From B69-G16 sp964501905 (lineage in GTDB: Archaea; Thermoproteota; Thermoprotei; Thermofilales; B69-G16): 64,000 nucleotides of DNA. The translations under genes and the position numbers were made by a program. The DNA is taken from positions 62,001 to 126,000 of the forward strand of contig CAZCTW010000001.1 of assembly GCA_964501905.1 (NCBI GenBank), in the 5' to 3' direction. Below are positions 43,032 to 52,745 of the stretch, in pieces; within the stretch, counting starts at the first letter, position 1; every line of letters starts with the position of its first letter. The notes under the pieces are model-generated. The model ran no database searches. It saw only the letters and a list, made by a program, of their open reading frames with translations, and was not told the origin of the DNA.

Positions 43032-43820
43032 ATGTACGTTAACGTTAAATCTATACGGGTAAGCATACTCCATCCAGCGCGAGATTAGGGAGTTCTTCGA
43101 TAAAATAGCTGTCGAAATTGTACTTAAAGTCTATATTAACGGAGAGCTCTATAGCACTTTCCTATCAACGCCCAGCTTGTTAAAGGAATTCATTGTCGGA
43201 CACTTGTTCTCGGAAGGTTTAGTGGATTCCTTCGAAAATTTAAAAAGTATAGAGATTAGCCGGAACACCGCCTACGTAAAGCTCTCGAACTTCAACTCCT
43301 CATATTTAGAAACTCGGAAAAACTAATCGAACTTTCGTACATTATCAACGGGATTGAGCAGATCTCCGATATCATAGACAGATTTAAAATACGCTCGAAT
43401 ACAAGACTCGACGCCGAGACAATAGTAGAAGTTCTTCAAACGCTACATAGGAAAATGCCTATTTTCCTAGCTACGGGCTGTATCCGCTTTTAAATGAAAA
43501 GGGGGAAATAGTCTGTATAGCCGAAGACTTGGGCAGGCATAACGCTGTTGATAAAGCCGCTGGCATCGCGATTTTAAAGAAGTTAGATTTTGAGTCGCCA
43601 CGCCCTCCTTTTGACCGGCAGGGAGACCACTCAGATAGTTTTAAAAGCGGCTAGACTGGGGATCTCCATTGTCTGTTCGTTTTCCGCTCCTACTCTAGGC
43701 GGCGTAAAACTGGCGAGAATTTTAGGCTTAACGCTGGTTGGCTTCGTGAGGGGAGGAAGGTTTAACATATACTCTAACCCGGAGAGGATAGTAATCGGCT
43801 TCAGCGGTAAAAGTTTATAA
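43032..43820 (+). pseudogene. fdhD: fdhD pseudogene (formate dehydrogenase accessory sulfurtransferase)
   Basis: FdhD segments appear in the correct order but in different frames: an N-terminal start (ATG 43032) that stops near 43088; VYINGELYSTFLSTPSLLKEF and FIVGHLFSEGL up to a stop near 43324; a segment ending FLATGCIRF, stop near 43493; IVCIAEDLGRHNAVDKAAG; and ALLLTGRETTQIVLKAARLGIS to the natural end with VGFVRGGRFNIYSNPERIVIG. At least four frameshifts are needed, and the TGG-x-H-A-A block is damaged. FdhD normally passes sulfur to the Mo/W cofactor of formate dehydrogenases. The gene is clearly non-functional unless the assembly is poor here. Confidence 0.85.
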
Positions 43821-43848
43821 CGCCGTTTAGTGTTAAAAACGAGACGTT

Positions 43849-44622
43849 ATGGGTAGAGCTTTAGTCGTCTCGGTAGCCGGTAAGGGGGGAGTTGGGAAGA
43901 CAACTCTAGTAGCCTTGCTCTTAAAAACTCTCCTAGACTCAAATGATAGAAGAGATATACTACTCGTAGACGCTGACCCCGCCGCGAATCTGCCCGACGT
44001 CTTAGGTGTCAAAGTGGAGAAGACTGTCGGCATGGTGGCTAACGAGCTTAAAAAGAAGATAGAGAAGGGAGAACTTCCGCTCGGCGTTTCTAAGAGGGAT
44101 TTGTTGGAGGCTTGGGTTTACAGTACTTTAATAGAGCTTGACGATTTCGATATGCTGGTTATGGGGAGGACCGAGGGGGAAGGCTGTTACTGCTATGTTA
44201 ATAGCGTGTTGACTAAAATACTAGATACTCTACTCTCTAACTACGATTTGATTTTGATGGATATGGAAGCTGGACTGGAGCATTTGAGCAGGAGGACAGA
44301 TAAAGATGTGGATATAATGATTATAGTGACAGATCCTTCAGCTATGGGTTTTAAAACTGCTTTAAGGATTAAAGAACTCGCAAAAGAAGTCCATATAAAT
44401 ATTAAAGAAATATACTTGGTGGGTAATAGGTTCCCCGACGGCATGGAAGATAGACTAGAGAAATGGGCTTCCCGTATAGGTTTAGAGGCTGCGGGTATAA
44501 TCCCTTATGATCCTCTAGTAGACGAGTATAACTTAGAGGGAATACCTCTACTCAAACTACCGAGCGAAAGCAGAGCCGTATCAGCGACGATGAAGATAGC
44601 CGAGAAAATAGGACTTTTCTAA
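43849..44622 (+). CDS. CooC-type nickel-insertion ATPase
   Basis: 257 residues, MinD/CooC family. The deviant Walker A AGKGGVGKTT (9-18), the switch region DADPAANLPDVLG and a C-x-C pair GCYCYVN (about 111-117), which binds nickel or zinc at the CooC dimer interface, are present. It matures carbon monoxide dehydrogenase. Two cooC genes and a cooT-like gene lie within 7 kb, ahead of the cdh operon at 56.5 kb. ATG 43849. Confidence 0.88.
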   Translation: MGRALVVSVAGKGGVGKTTLVALLLKTLLDSNDRRDILLVDADPAANLPDVLGVKVEKTVGMVANELKKKIEKGELPLGVSKRDLLEAWVYSTLIELDDFDMLVMGRTEGEGCYCYVNSVLTKILDTLLSNYDLILMDMEAGLEHLSRRTDKDVDIMIIVTDPSAMGFKTALRIKELAKEVHINIKEIYLVGNRFPDGMEDRLEKWASRIGLEAAGIIPYDPLVDEYNLEGIPLLKLPSESRAVSATMKIAEKIGLF

Positions 44623-44710
44623 TATGAGAGGTAGCCGGGAGGATCAGACTCGCCCAGAGACATGCTTTTTAAGTAAATGTTATCATTAGCCTTCTATGTA
44701 GGCGGAAGGT

Positions 44711-45589
44711 ATGGCTAAAAAAGTGAGAAAGATAAGAGTAGATAATAGAATATATTTGGTAAAAGCCGTGAGGACAGCTTACTGGAGGCCAGGCTGCAAT
44801 TATGTAAAGGAAATAGTGAAGGCCTTGAGAAAGATTAAGATTAGGAGTGGCGATATAGTGTTCGTTTCCGAGAAAGCGGTGTCTACGGCTAAAGGTAATT
44901 TGGTGGACGAGGAAAAAGTTGAAGCGGGATTTCTAGCTAAACTAATTGCGCGCTTTTGGATGCGGGGGATTTGGGGGTACGTGCTAGGACCCATCTCAGG
45001 GTTGAAGAGAGAAACAATACGTTATTTAAGGGAGTATCCTCTTGATTATGGTGCCCGGCATAAAGAAGTTGCTTTAAGGTATGCTGGTTTGTTAAACACC
45101 TTATGTTTTGGATCTGAGGGGGGTATAGATGGCTCGAATCTGCCCTATGCCTTAGTTTGCCTTCCTCTGCCGGATCCTGGGAAGGAAGCCGAGAGATTGA
45201 GGAGAATTATAGGGAGGGAAATGAAAGTGGAAATTGGAGTAGTGCTTTTAGACTCGGATAGGTGCTATGATTGGAGGTTATTCTATGCCTCTCCTCGACC
45301 TACTTCGGTAGATGGAATAAAATCCTTCGGCGGCTTCGTAACCTATGTTTTTTCAAATTTTCTAAAATTGAGGAGTTATCCGACCCCAGTGGCCATCTCG
45401 GGGGTAGATTTAAGTCTAGAGGAATTATTGGAGCTAGCGGCCGCCGCCGATAGAGTTAGGGGACATGGGGCTGGAAGGAACGTCTGGGAAATGGCTAATA
45501 GGTTCGGCGTTTCTCTCATCGGAGTTACCTGGGAAATGCTGGAAAAAATCCCGCACTATCCGTTGTCCGTGGCTAGAAGGTTGAAATAA
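44711..45589 (+). CDS. F420-0:gamma-glutamyl ligase-like protein (CofE family)
   Basis: 292 residues. KIRSGDIVFVSEKAVSTAKGNLV (about 44-66) and GGIDGSNLP (about 137-145), with IGVVLLDSD near 175, match the CofE fold that adds glutamate to coenzyme F420-0. It is longer than classical CofE (~250) and may be one of the archaeal paralogues of unknown acceptor. Situated between cooC and an F420-type flavoprotein gene. ATG follows GGCGGAAGG. Confidence 0.75.
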   Translation: MAKKVRKIRVDNRIYLVKAVRTAYWRPGCNYVKEIVKALRKIKIRSGDIVFVSEKAVSTAKGNLVDEEKVEAGFLAKLIARFWMRGIWGYVLGPISGLKRETIRYLREYPLDYGARHKEVALRYAGLLNTLCFGSEGGIDGSNLPYALVCLPLPDPGKEAERLRRIIGREMKVEIGVVLLDSDRCYDWRLFYASPRPTSVDGIKSFGGFVTYVFSNFLKLRSYPTPVAISGVDLSLEELLELAAAADRVRGHGAGRNVWEMANRFGVSLIGVTWEMLEKIPHYPLSVARRLK

Positions 45590-45630
45590 CTATATATCTC
45601 TTTAAAGCTAGTTATGTTCTGGGGGTTTAT

Positions 45631-46608
45631 TTGAGTAAGGTAGCTCCGCTGCTAGCCGGGGAAAAATGCTCATTTTGCGGCGCTTGCATCTCCGTATGCC
45701 CTTTGAAATGCATAGATGTCGGCGAGGATTATCCGATTTTTCAACCTGAGAAGTGTACTGAATGTAGTCTATGCACGAGAGCGTGTCCAGTTTTAAATAT
45801 GGGCTTCTTCTCCGGGGAGCTACCTGTTTTGGAAGCTTATACGGCTAGGACTACGCTGTCTGATGTTAAAGAGCGGGGGCAGGACGGCGGGGTGGTAACT
45901 ACTCTGCTCTTAGCTATGTTTGAGAAAGGCCATATTAACGGCGCCGTAGTATCCTCTCTCTCAGATAGAGAACCTTTAAAGCCTGTACCGTTGCTGGCTA
46001 GAAGTAGGGAGGATATCCTGTCTAGCGCCGGAACAAGGTATTCCTCCTCTCCCAACCTATCTGCTCTTAGAGAATTAAAACTTAGCGACTCGGTGGGAGT
46101 AGTAGGTGTACCCTGCCAGATTAGGGCTATAAGGTTGATCGAGAATATGAAGTTGAAGAAGCTCGTTAACCCGATAAAGTTTAGGATAGGGCTTTTCTGC
46201 ATGGAAAACTACACCTATAAAACATACATAGACGAAGTGCTCTCAAAATTCCTAGGTTTAAACCCATTCGACGTAGCTAAAGTCAATATCAAAGCCGGGA
46301 AATTTACGGTTTACTTAAAGAGCAGAGACGTCAAAAAAGTGCCTGTCCGCGACCTTAAAGAGTTCGTTAGGCCTTCCTGTAGAATATGCCCTGACTTAAC
46401 GGCTGAATACGCTGATATCTCCGTCGGCGGTATAGGTAGCGAAATCGGGTGGTCTACAGTCCTCGTGCGCACGGATATCGGGCGCGAGATACTAAGCGAA
46501 GTAGTAGATATGGGTTATTTAGAGATTAAACCTCTACCCGAGAAAAGCAAAAAACTCATCGCTAAACTATCATCCCTTAAAAAGAAAAATGCCGAAAAGT
46601 CCGGCTGA
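45631..46608 (+). CDS. FrhB/FdhB-type F420-reactive iron-sulfur flavoprotein
   Basis: 325 residues. The N-terminus has two [4Fe-4S] ferredoxin motifs (CSFCGACISVCPLKC and CTECSLCTRACPV), then the FrhB core with GQDGGVVTTLL (about 88-98), VGVPCQIRAIR, FCMENYTYK and CRICPDLTAEYADISVGGIGS. FrhB-type subunits pass electrons between F420 (or another flavin) and iron-sulfur proteins. No hydrogenase or formate dehydrogenase partner is present locally. Its presence, with CofE-like protein, suggests F420 is made. Confidence 0.88.
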   Translation: MSKVAPLLAGEKCSFCGACISVCPLKCIDVGEDYPIFQPEKCTECSLCTRACPVLNMGFFSGELPVLEAYTARTTLSDVKERGQDGGVVTTLLLAMFEKGHINGAVVSSLSDREPLKPVPLLARSREDILSSAGTRYSSSPNLSALRELKLSDSVGVVGVPCQIRAIRLIENMKLKKLVNPIKFRIGLFCMENYTYKTYIDEVLSKFLGLNPFDVAKVNIKAGKFTVYLKSRDVKKVPVRDLKEFVRPSCRICPDLTAEYADISVGGIGSEIGWSTVLVRTDIGREILSEVVDMGYLEIKPLPEKSKKLIAKLSSLKKKNAEKSG

Positions 46609-46738
46609 CCGGTCAAAGGACAGGTATCAAACAAATAAGCCGAGAAATTCTGCGAAATTTAACAGGTCTCTAGAACCAAGTTGGGCTCCTACAGTCATCA
46701 TTTTATTTTACTTACTCTAAATCTTATCGGGTTTTAAC

Positions 46739-47521
46739 ATGAAAATCGCTGTTGTGGGGAAAGGAGGCGTCGGCAAGACTACTATAGCCGGCACGCTCGC
46801 CCGCCTCTTGGCGAGGGATGGATATAATGTGCTAGCCGTTGACGCCGACCCGAATCTAAACCTTGCGTCTTCTCTGGGTATTCCGCGGGAAGTAGCGGAG
46901 AAGATAATCCCCCTATCGGAGAACGTGGAGCTTATTAGATCTCGAACCCAGACGTTTTTTGGCGGAGTTATAAGCTATACGCCGAAGGTAGACGATATAG
47001 TCGATAAATTCGGCGTCGTAGGCCCCGATGGGGTAAAGTTGCTGGTTATGGGAACGGTTAGAGCAGGAGGCTCGGGTTGCCTCTGCCCCGAAAACGCCTT
47101 TCTGAGAGCACTGCTATCTCACCTAATCCTCGGCCGAGAGGACGTAGTCGTCTTGGATATGGTCGCTGGTTTAGAGCATTTAGGCAGGGGGACTGCCAGA
47201 GGGGTGGACGTGATGCTGTGCGTCGTTGAGCCTAGCTTAAAAGCCGTGGAGACTGCCAAGAGAGTCTACAAGCTGGCGGAGGAGATAGAGGTTAAAAATG
47301 TAGTCGCCGTAGGGAATAAAATCACGTCAAGCGAGGATAGAAAATTTATAGAGAGAAACTTGGAGAATTCAAAGCTAAAAATCATAGGCTTTATACCATT
47401 CGACGTTTCAGTAATTAAAGCGGATATGCTAGGAGTCGCTTTAATAGATTATAATCCATCCTCCCTCGCCGTGAAAAACATCGCCGATTTAAAAAATAAA
47501 CTTATAGATTTACTAGACTAA
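46739..47521 (+). CDS. CooC-type nickel-insertion ATPase (second copy)
   Basis: 260 residues, with GKGGVGKTT (7-15), DADPNLNLASSLG and the C-x-C pair GCLCPEN (about 119-125). Closer to the textbook CooC pattern (SGCLCPENAFLRALL, VVLDMVAGLEHLGRGTA) than the copy at 43.8 kb. It should load Ni onto CdhA or CdhC. The 3' end overlaps the convergent 932-residue gene by 9 bases. Confidence 0.92.
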   Translation: MKIAVVGKGGVGKTTIAGTLARLLARDGYNVLAVDADPNLNLASSLGIPREVAEKIIPLSENVELIRSRTQTFFGGVISYTPKVDDIVDKFGVVGPDGVKLLVMGTVRAGGSGCLCPENAFLRALLSHLILGREDVVVLDMVAGLEHLGRGTARGVDVMLCVVEPSLKAVETAKRVYKLAEEIEVKNVVAVGNKITSSEDRKFIERNLENSKLKIIGFIPFDVSVIKADMLGVALIDYNPSSLAVKNIADLKNKLIDLLD

Positions 47522-50311
47522 ACGCTCTACTAACCCCTTCTTCAAAATTTTCGTCGCTAAGATATCTGCGGCTAAGAACGCTAGCGATAGACCCCCTATA
47601 GCCGCGTAAACCCCGAAATCTACCGAGTGTGCAAGCCACCCAAAGTAGAACACCCCCGCTATTGAAAACGTTAGTAGCCAAACAGCTTTTTTCTCGACAG
47701 CTAGCTCATAGCCGGGCAGGGGCTTAACCGGGAAGAGCGAGTAGAAGAGCACCGTCAAAGTCGTTAAAAGCCCGCTATCGCCTAATACTTCGAAACCCGC
47801 CGTATAGGCGGCGGCGAAGCCTCCTGCAAGCGAGAGGAAAAACATGAATTTGTAGACTACGAGCCTAGCTTTTTCCCGGCTCGGATACCCCTTAGCATAT
47901 AGCGTCCTGCCGGGAGCGGCAAAAGGCGAGTTTAATAGTATACCCGTGACTATCATCGATAAGGCTCCGTGAGGCCATAGGGAGTATTCGGCCCAGTGTC
48001 CTCTAATCTTCGAGAGAGTAGCCTCGGATAGCTCGTCTACTATGACTGTAATTAACGAGGCTATAGCTACAGGTATCAGAACGTTCATGAGGAAATGGAA
48101 AGTTCTCGCCTCCATGTACGCAAGCACGAAGGCCACTACTAGAGTGGACACCGCCAAGGCTTTTAGCTCGGACTTGGTGAATATTTTCCACTTTGACGGT
48201 GGGGGTATCTCTTTTTCAGTAAGACTCTTAAAGACTTCTTCCGAGTATACCTCGGCTAGGTTTTCTAGCCAATCTACCTTAATCTTGATTTTCCCCAGCA
48301 AGCCTTTGATCTTCTTGGCTATTGCCGATATGATCTTCCTCACCGTCGAGAAAGTACTAGCCACTCCCACCGCCACCCCTGTAGCCACTGAGGCGACTAT
48401 CATCCCCGGAGAAGGCAACGTTCTCAGCGAGAACGCGGATAACTCTGCGCTCGCGGATACGTCCTCGTAGATTTCATTTCCCAGCAGTATAGCCTCTACC
48501 CTCCACTTGCCCGTGGCGTTCAGGACTACATTTACGAGAAAAGTGCCGTTAGGTAAAGTCTTAAAGTCAAACTGTAGCTCTCTCCTTCCAGCCCCGATAA
48601 ACTTCAAAATCCCCTTAGCTTCTCTGGGCGGCTCTACGCGCCCCCGAATTAGCAAGCGTTCGCCCACGATAGCCTTCTCCGGGATCTCGATGTAGAGAGT
48701 CGGCTTGATCTTGACCACAATTAATTTCTCGAATACTAGGGTTTCTGCCCATTCTCCGCCTCCAGGGTAGTAGACTCCCACCTCGTACGAGCCAGGCTTT
48801 TCGGGCGTAAACGTGAAGTAGAAGTCTCCTCCAGATCCGATTTCGATTCTCGTTATTTCCCTCCATTCTCCCCCTTCAAACCGGTACACCGCCGTGAGGG
48901 TTAAACCGGCGGCTTCCGAAGGAGCTTTCCCAGTAACAACTACTCGTTGTAGAGCTTCAATTTGAGCCGAGGATAAGCTTAGAGTAATTGGCAACTCTTT
49001 TCTCAAAATCATCTCTACTATCGATTGATCCGCCCATGACCTGCCGCAGCTATCACTGTAGGTAGCTGTAAAAACTAGCTTGTAAGTGCCTATTTTACTC
49101 CTGAAGCGTATTAGCAAGGTCTGCTCATCGCCAGGAGCTAGGTTGTCCACTTCAGGTATATCCAGTATTTCGAAGCCAGGCGGAGCGTCTACGCTCAGAT
49201 CGATGTTTTTCGCCTCGTCCTCGCCCGCGTTGAATATCGTGACCGCGAAGCTACCCTCCGTTGTCTTGGGTGGCTCTACGTTGATTTTAAGCACAGGTTT
49301 TTTAACCGCTATAGCTCCCGCTACCGTAAACACGTTATTTCCCTCATCGATTTCAGGGACTAACCCCTCAGCATCCACTTCGACTCTCAAATCACCCGCA
49401 GATATGCAGCATGGAATTTTGACTCTGACTTCTACCTCGACCTTGCCTCCCGCTTCAATAGAAGGTACGGCGGCGGAGCCTATAACTTCGTTGCCCAAGT
49501 ACACCCTCACAGTCGTGGGCTTGGATTCTCCCATGCCCGAGTTTACTACTACGACTTTAACAACTCCCTCTCCGCACTCAACGAGACCCGTTGCATATAT
49601 GGATTCTACGGCTAAATCGGCTCCGTAGACCGCGTTTATAGTGCACTCGTCGCGCAGCGTCACCGACTCTCCATATCCTAGTATATCCTCGTCTAGCTTA
49701 ACATGGATTTCTAGGATAAAGGTCCTAGAGCCCGGCGGCTCTCCTATAACACCTTTCGCCGTGTAAGCGCCGGCCGCTAGGGCGCCTTGGTAGAGGACTA
49801 CGTCTCCCTTGGGGGTTTCGGCCCATACTTTGGCGAAATATGCGTCAACTCTAGTCATATACTCCACGGTTATAGGCTCGCCTATATAGTATGTGCTACC
49901 ACATCCCTTGTCGACGTCGATGTCGATTCCCCTGCCCAGCTTTATTATCCAGGAATTTCTGAGAACCGAGGCGAGCGCGATGTTCACATGGGTTATAGGG
50001 TCGTTCCAGATCGTGAAAGTATAGATGTAGTATCCTCCCACGCGGACGTAATCCCCTTCTTCAACATCCGCCGCCTCCTCTAGCATAACGGGAATTACCT
50101 TCGTCTTCTCTCCAGGTTCGAGCCCTACCAGTAGGTGGAGGTAGGTTTTGCTTTCCGTTAAAGCCACTATTATGCCCTCGTACTCCGCGTACTCTTGGTA
50201 CTGCAGGAGGAAATCTTGGCTTGGGTATAGGCGGTTCGACGCCGCTTCGACAGAGGTTATAAACGTTACGAGGAGGAACAAGCAAAATACTGCTTTAGCT
50301 CTATATTTCAC
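47513..50311 (-). CDS. CARDB-repeat protein with site-2-protease-like membrane domain lacking zinc motif
   Basis: 932 residues. Signal peptide (1-23); an OB-like segment near 35-115; extracellular beta repeats of CARDB and related type (VVNSGMGESKPTTVRVYLG; TIFNAGEDEAKNIDLSV) to about 620; a helix near 640; a cytoplasmic linker; then about six membrane helices (725-930). The membrane part has AEYSLWPHGAL, SPFAAPGRT and LFPVKPLPGYE, which line up with the M50 site-2 protease pattern (aE-x-R-lWP-x-G, FAAPGA, N-l-l-P-x-P-P-L-D-G). Where HExxH should stand it has DELSEA (759-764), so both His ligands are gone. I infer a pseudoprotease with an outside sensor. Confidence 0.7.
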   Translation of the reverse strand: MKYRAKAVFCLFLLVTFITSVEAASNRLYPSQDFLLQYQEYAEYEGIIVALTESKTYLHLLVGLEPGEKTKVIPVMLEEAADVEEGDYVRVGGYYIYTFTIWNDPITHVNIALASVLRNSWIIKLGRGIDIDVDKGCGSTYYIGEPITVEYMTRVDAYFAKVWAETPKGDVVLYQGALAAGAYTAKGVIGEPPGSRTFILEIHVKLDEDILGYGESVTLRDECTINAVYGADLAVESIYATGLVECGEGVVKVVVVNSGMGESKPTTVRVYLGNEVIGSAAVPSIEAGGKVEVEVRVKIPCCISAGDLRVEVDAEGLVPEIDEGNNVFTVAGAIAVKKPVLKINVEPPKTTEGSFAVTIFNAGEDEAKNIDLSVDAPPGFEILDIPEVDNLAPGDEQTLLIRFRSKIGTYKLVFTATYSDSCGRSWADQSIVEMILRKELPITLSLSSAQIEALQRVVVTGKAPSEAAGLTLTAVYRFEGGEWREITRIEIGSGGDFYFTFTPEKPGSYEVGVYYPGGGEWAETLVFEKLIVVKIKPTLYIEIPEKAIVGERLLIRGRVEPPREAKGILKFIGAGRRELQFDFKTLPNGTFLVNVVLNATGKWRVEAILLGNEIYEDVSASAELSAFSLRTLPSPGMIVASVATGVAVGVASTFSTVRKIISAIAKKIKGLLGKIKIKVDWLENLAEVYSEEVFKSLTEKEIPPPSKWKIFTKSELKALAVSTLVVAFVLAYMEARTFHFLMNVLIPVAIASLITVIVDELSEATLSKIRGHWAEYSLWPHGALSMIVTGILLNSPFAAPGRTLYAKGYPSREKARLVVYKFMFFLSLAGGFAAAYTAGFEVLGDSGLLTTLTVLFYSLFPVKPLPGYELAVEKKAVWLLTFSIAGVFYFGWLAHSVDFGVYAAIGGLSLAFLAADILATKILKKGLVERLV

Positions 50312-50392
50312 ATTCCCCCCATTTTAAAATAAACAGTGAATTAATAAACTTTAACTGGAAGCAGGAATCGAGGATAGGATTTTAACCTAGAT

Positions 50393-50713
50393 TTAACCGA
50401 GCAGTATTTTATCTCCTTTAGTTTTCAATTCTTCCCATATTTTGGCTACTTCTTCTCTAGATTTTAACCCCTTAGCTCTCTCTAGGTCGGCGTGTATTAG
50501 CTTTAGAAAATCGCCTATTAACGGGTGTTTTATAAGTTCTATTTTTTCCTCGGCGACGTCTACACGTTCCACTAATACATCTTCGAGCTCAACGCTTAAC
50601 CCCAAGATGTCTACGAGAGTGTAGCGTCCTTCCTCGCATAGTACTTTTATTACATCTTCCGCAACTCTCTTTTTCTCTCCAATAGAGTTGACGAAAACTT
50701 TAAACTCGCACAA
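50393..50713 (-). CDS. CooT-like nickel-binding protein with C-terminal extension
   Basis: 106 residues. It starts M-C-E-F with Cys2, the nickel ligand of CooT, from a TTG codon behind GGTGTGA. The first ~66 residues (EDVIKVLCEEGRYTLVDILG; ERVDVAEEKIELI) match the small beta CooT fold involved in CODH nickel loading. About 40 residues of helix follow that CooT normally lacks. Near two cooC genes and the cdh operon, it is likely part of Cdh maturation. Confidence 0.78.
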   Translation of the reverse strand: MCEFKVFVNSIGEKKRVAEDVIKVLCEEGRYTLVDILGLSVELEDVLVERVDVAEEKIELIKHPLIGDFLKLIHADLERAKGLKSREEVAKIWEELKTKGDKILLG

Positions 50714-50899
50714 TTTTCACACCGAATAAGTAGATACGCACTCTCTATTATCCGTTAACATGCTATTATTTTAAAAACGAGATTAGTAAGCTAATTAATG
50801 TAAAATTTAATCTTACCAGTAATTAAATTTTATAGATTGTCGCTCTTGCTAATTCTCTATTTATCCAAGGAAATAACCGAGTCCTTAAAAAATAAAAAA

Positions 50900-52546
50900 T
50901 TATGGGGAAAATGCGGTAATTGATATTTCTAGGGCATGTTTCCCACTGTCGCCCCCGTCGAGTTCAAATCTTATAAACGGCTTGGCGCTACTGCCTTTTA
51001 GCGCGAGGTCTTCGAGCGTTAAGGCTATTCTCTTATGTTTAATATAGTCGTCGTTATCCGAGATTTTTAGGATGCTGTTTATTAAGTCCGCCGTTACTCC
51101 GGCGACCCCTAGTATAGCGTTGGAGTCTAATATGCAAGCTTGAGCTTCCACGCCGCCTGATATGGCCGCTACTATGAAACAAGTGGCTAGGGCGGCGGCT
51201 TTAACAGAGCTTTCAATGAATTCTTCTGCTTCTTCCGACATTTCGTCGCATTCGTAGGCGTATATGTCTATGTACACTGTGTCGTAGGGTACAAAGGCTT
51301 TGCCGTCGAAGCCGAAGAATTGGAGCTGGATTGGGTATTCCTCTCCGCTATCTACATCTTCTATGACTTGGCTTCGCATTCCCCAGTAGTACTCGCCGGT
51401 CATCACTACGACGACGAAGTATACTTCGTCGGAATTGCTACCTTGATCCCACTTTGACTCCTTTATACACAGTCCCCCGGTGAGCCTTAATATGTAGGCG
51501 TTTCCGTAGATTTTGATCTGGACGGCGTTGCTAGTGGAGCTTCCTCGGGTGACCCAGACGTAATAGTTCCCATTAGGCACTTTTTCGGGGATTTTGGCGA
51601 TGAGGATTCCGACTACGAACTCCGTCTCTAAAGCCTGGCCTTGACCAGGGGAAGTGCCTAGCCAGACTTTACAGTTTCTGGTGAAGCCTTGCCCTATAAC
51701 GTATATTTTATTGCCAGCTACTCCGTACGGAGTATCTTTCTCCCATTTTTTGGATTTGTCTAGGAGGCTTTTAGGATCTCCCTTCTTGAAATAGGGCTTT
51801 ATCATGGTTATTTTAAGCGATGTGCCTGGAGTCGAGCCGAATATATTGGGGAGCGTTATTTTAATGACGTTTTGCATGTTTTGGTGGAATTTACTCCGCA
51901 TTGTAGCCGTTATTCCCTGTTTAAGTATTTGGGAAAGATCGTTTTGGCTCGCCCCGGCTATAACTAGCTTATCCGCGAGGGGTAATTGTTTAAATTTGCT
52001 GAGCACGTCTTCTTGCTGCTTAGGAGTTAAACCCTGTTTACTCAATATATCTCTGAGGATTTCGTCGAGCTCCTCAGACGCTTCTTTCTGCCTCTGAACA
52101 GCATCTTTTATCCTGTTTCTAAGCTCCTCCAATAATTTCTTCTTGTCTCTTTTATGGATCGGCCTAGCTTTTAAAAAGGCTTCATCGCTGTTTTTGCCCA
52201 GAGATAGAATATTATAGGTTATTTCATACTCTCCAGCTTTTGAGGGAGTGAAAGAGTAACTCGCTTTGTAAGGTACTCCAGGAATTAAAAACACTAGATT
52301 AGGCGTGCTCGTACTTTCATCTACGTGCCAAAATCCTAACGTAATCCCGGGAAGGCTCGAAGTTATCTCCACAGTTGCTACTGTCTCCTCACCAGCATCC
52401 ACAACTGCAGATTCTATTTCTTGGCCGTTTTTACCCTCGAAGTATACTTTGACTTCCCTCACTCCCAAGGCTAGAGAGGCGAAGTTCGCCGCCACCAGTA
52501 TTAAAACTATACCTAGAACTAGTAATAGAATAGATAGTTTACCCAT
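50900..52546 (-). CDS. Membrane-anchored protein with TIG-like domain
   Basis: 548 residues from ATG 52546, which follows GGTGTGGGA and opens directly on a hydrophobic anchor (4-28). Earlier in-frame codons give an unlikely 50-residue head. An Ig-like strand domain lies at about 30-125, a charged coiled-coil at about 130-190, and a TIG/IPT-like domain at about 276-348 (GNKIYVIGQGFTRNCKVWLG, then KVPNGNYYVWVT). A C-terminal region contains an Ala/Ile-rich hydrophobic stretch near 430-460. Cell-surface protein, function unknown. Confidence 0.7.
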   Translation of the reverse strand: MGKLSILLLVLGIVLILVAANFASLALGVREVKVYFEGKNGQEIESAVVDAGEETVATVEITSSLPGITLGFWHVDESTSTPNLVFLIPGVPYKASYSFTPSKAGEYEITYNILSLGKNSDEAFLKARPIHKRDKKKLLEELRNRIKDAVQRQKEASEELDEILRDILSKQGLTPKQQEDVLSKFKQLPLADKLVIAGASQNDLSQILKQGITATMRSKFHQNMQNVIKITLPNIFGSTPGTSLKITMIKPYFKKGDPKSLLDKSKKWEKDTPYGVAGNKIYVIGQGFTRNCKVWLGTSPGQGQALETEFVVGILIAKIPEKVPNGNYYVWVTRGSSTSNAVQIKIYGNAYILRLTGGLCIKESKWDQGSNSDEVYFVVVVMTGEYYWGMRSQVIEDVDSGEEYPIQLQFFGFDGKAFVPYDTVYIDIYAYECDEMSEEAEEFIESSVKAAALATCFIVAAISGGVEAQACILDSNAILGVAGVTADLINSILKISDNDDYIKHKRIALTLEDLALKGSSAKPFIRFELDGGDSGKHALEISITAFSP

Positions 52547-52745
52547 TTCCCACACCGTAGGGTTATATGGGTTTTCAATTTCACTTCGTAAACTATTTCT
52601 AAAATAATGGTATATAATGTTATCGTAGCAGCTATAATCCCAAATTAATCTTCCTAAATTATTAACAGAAGTAAAAATCAAAGGTGAATAACTCAAAAGC
52701 TAAAACTAACAGCAGTTACAGTAAAGTTAAATTCAGAGTTGCACT

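Noticed and set aside
48042..49628. Long plus-strand frames of 142 and 180 codons inside the 932-residue gene
   Set aside because: They lie antisense to a gene with clear signal peptide, repeats and membrane helices. Their composition is that of a shadow frame.
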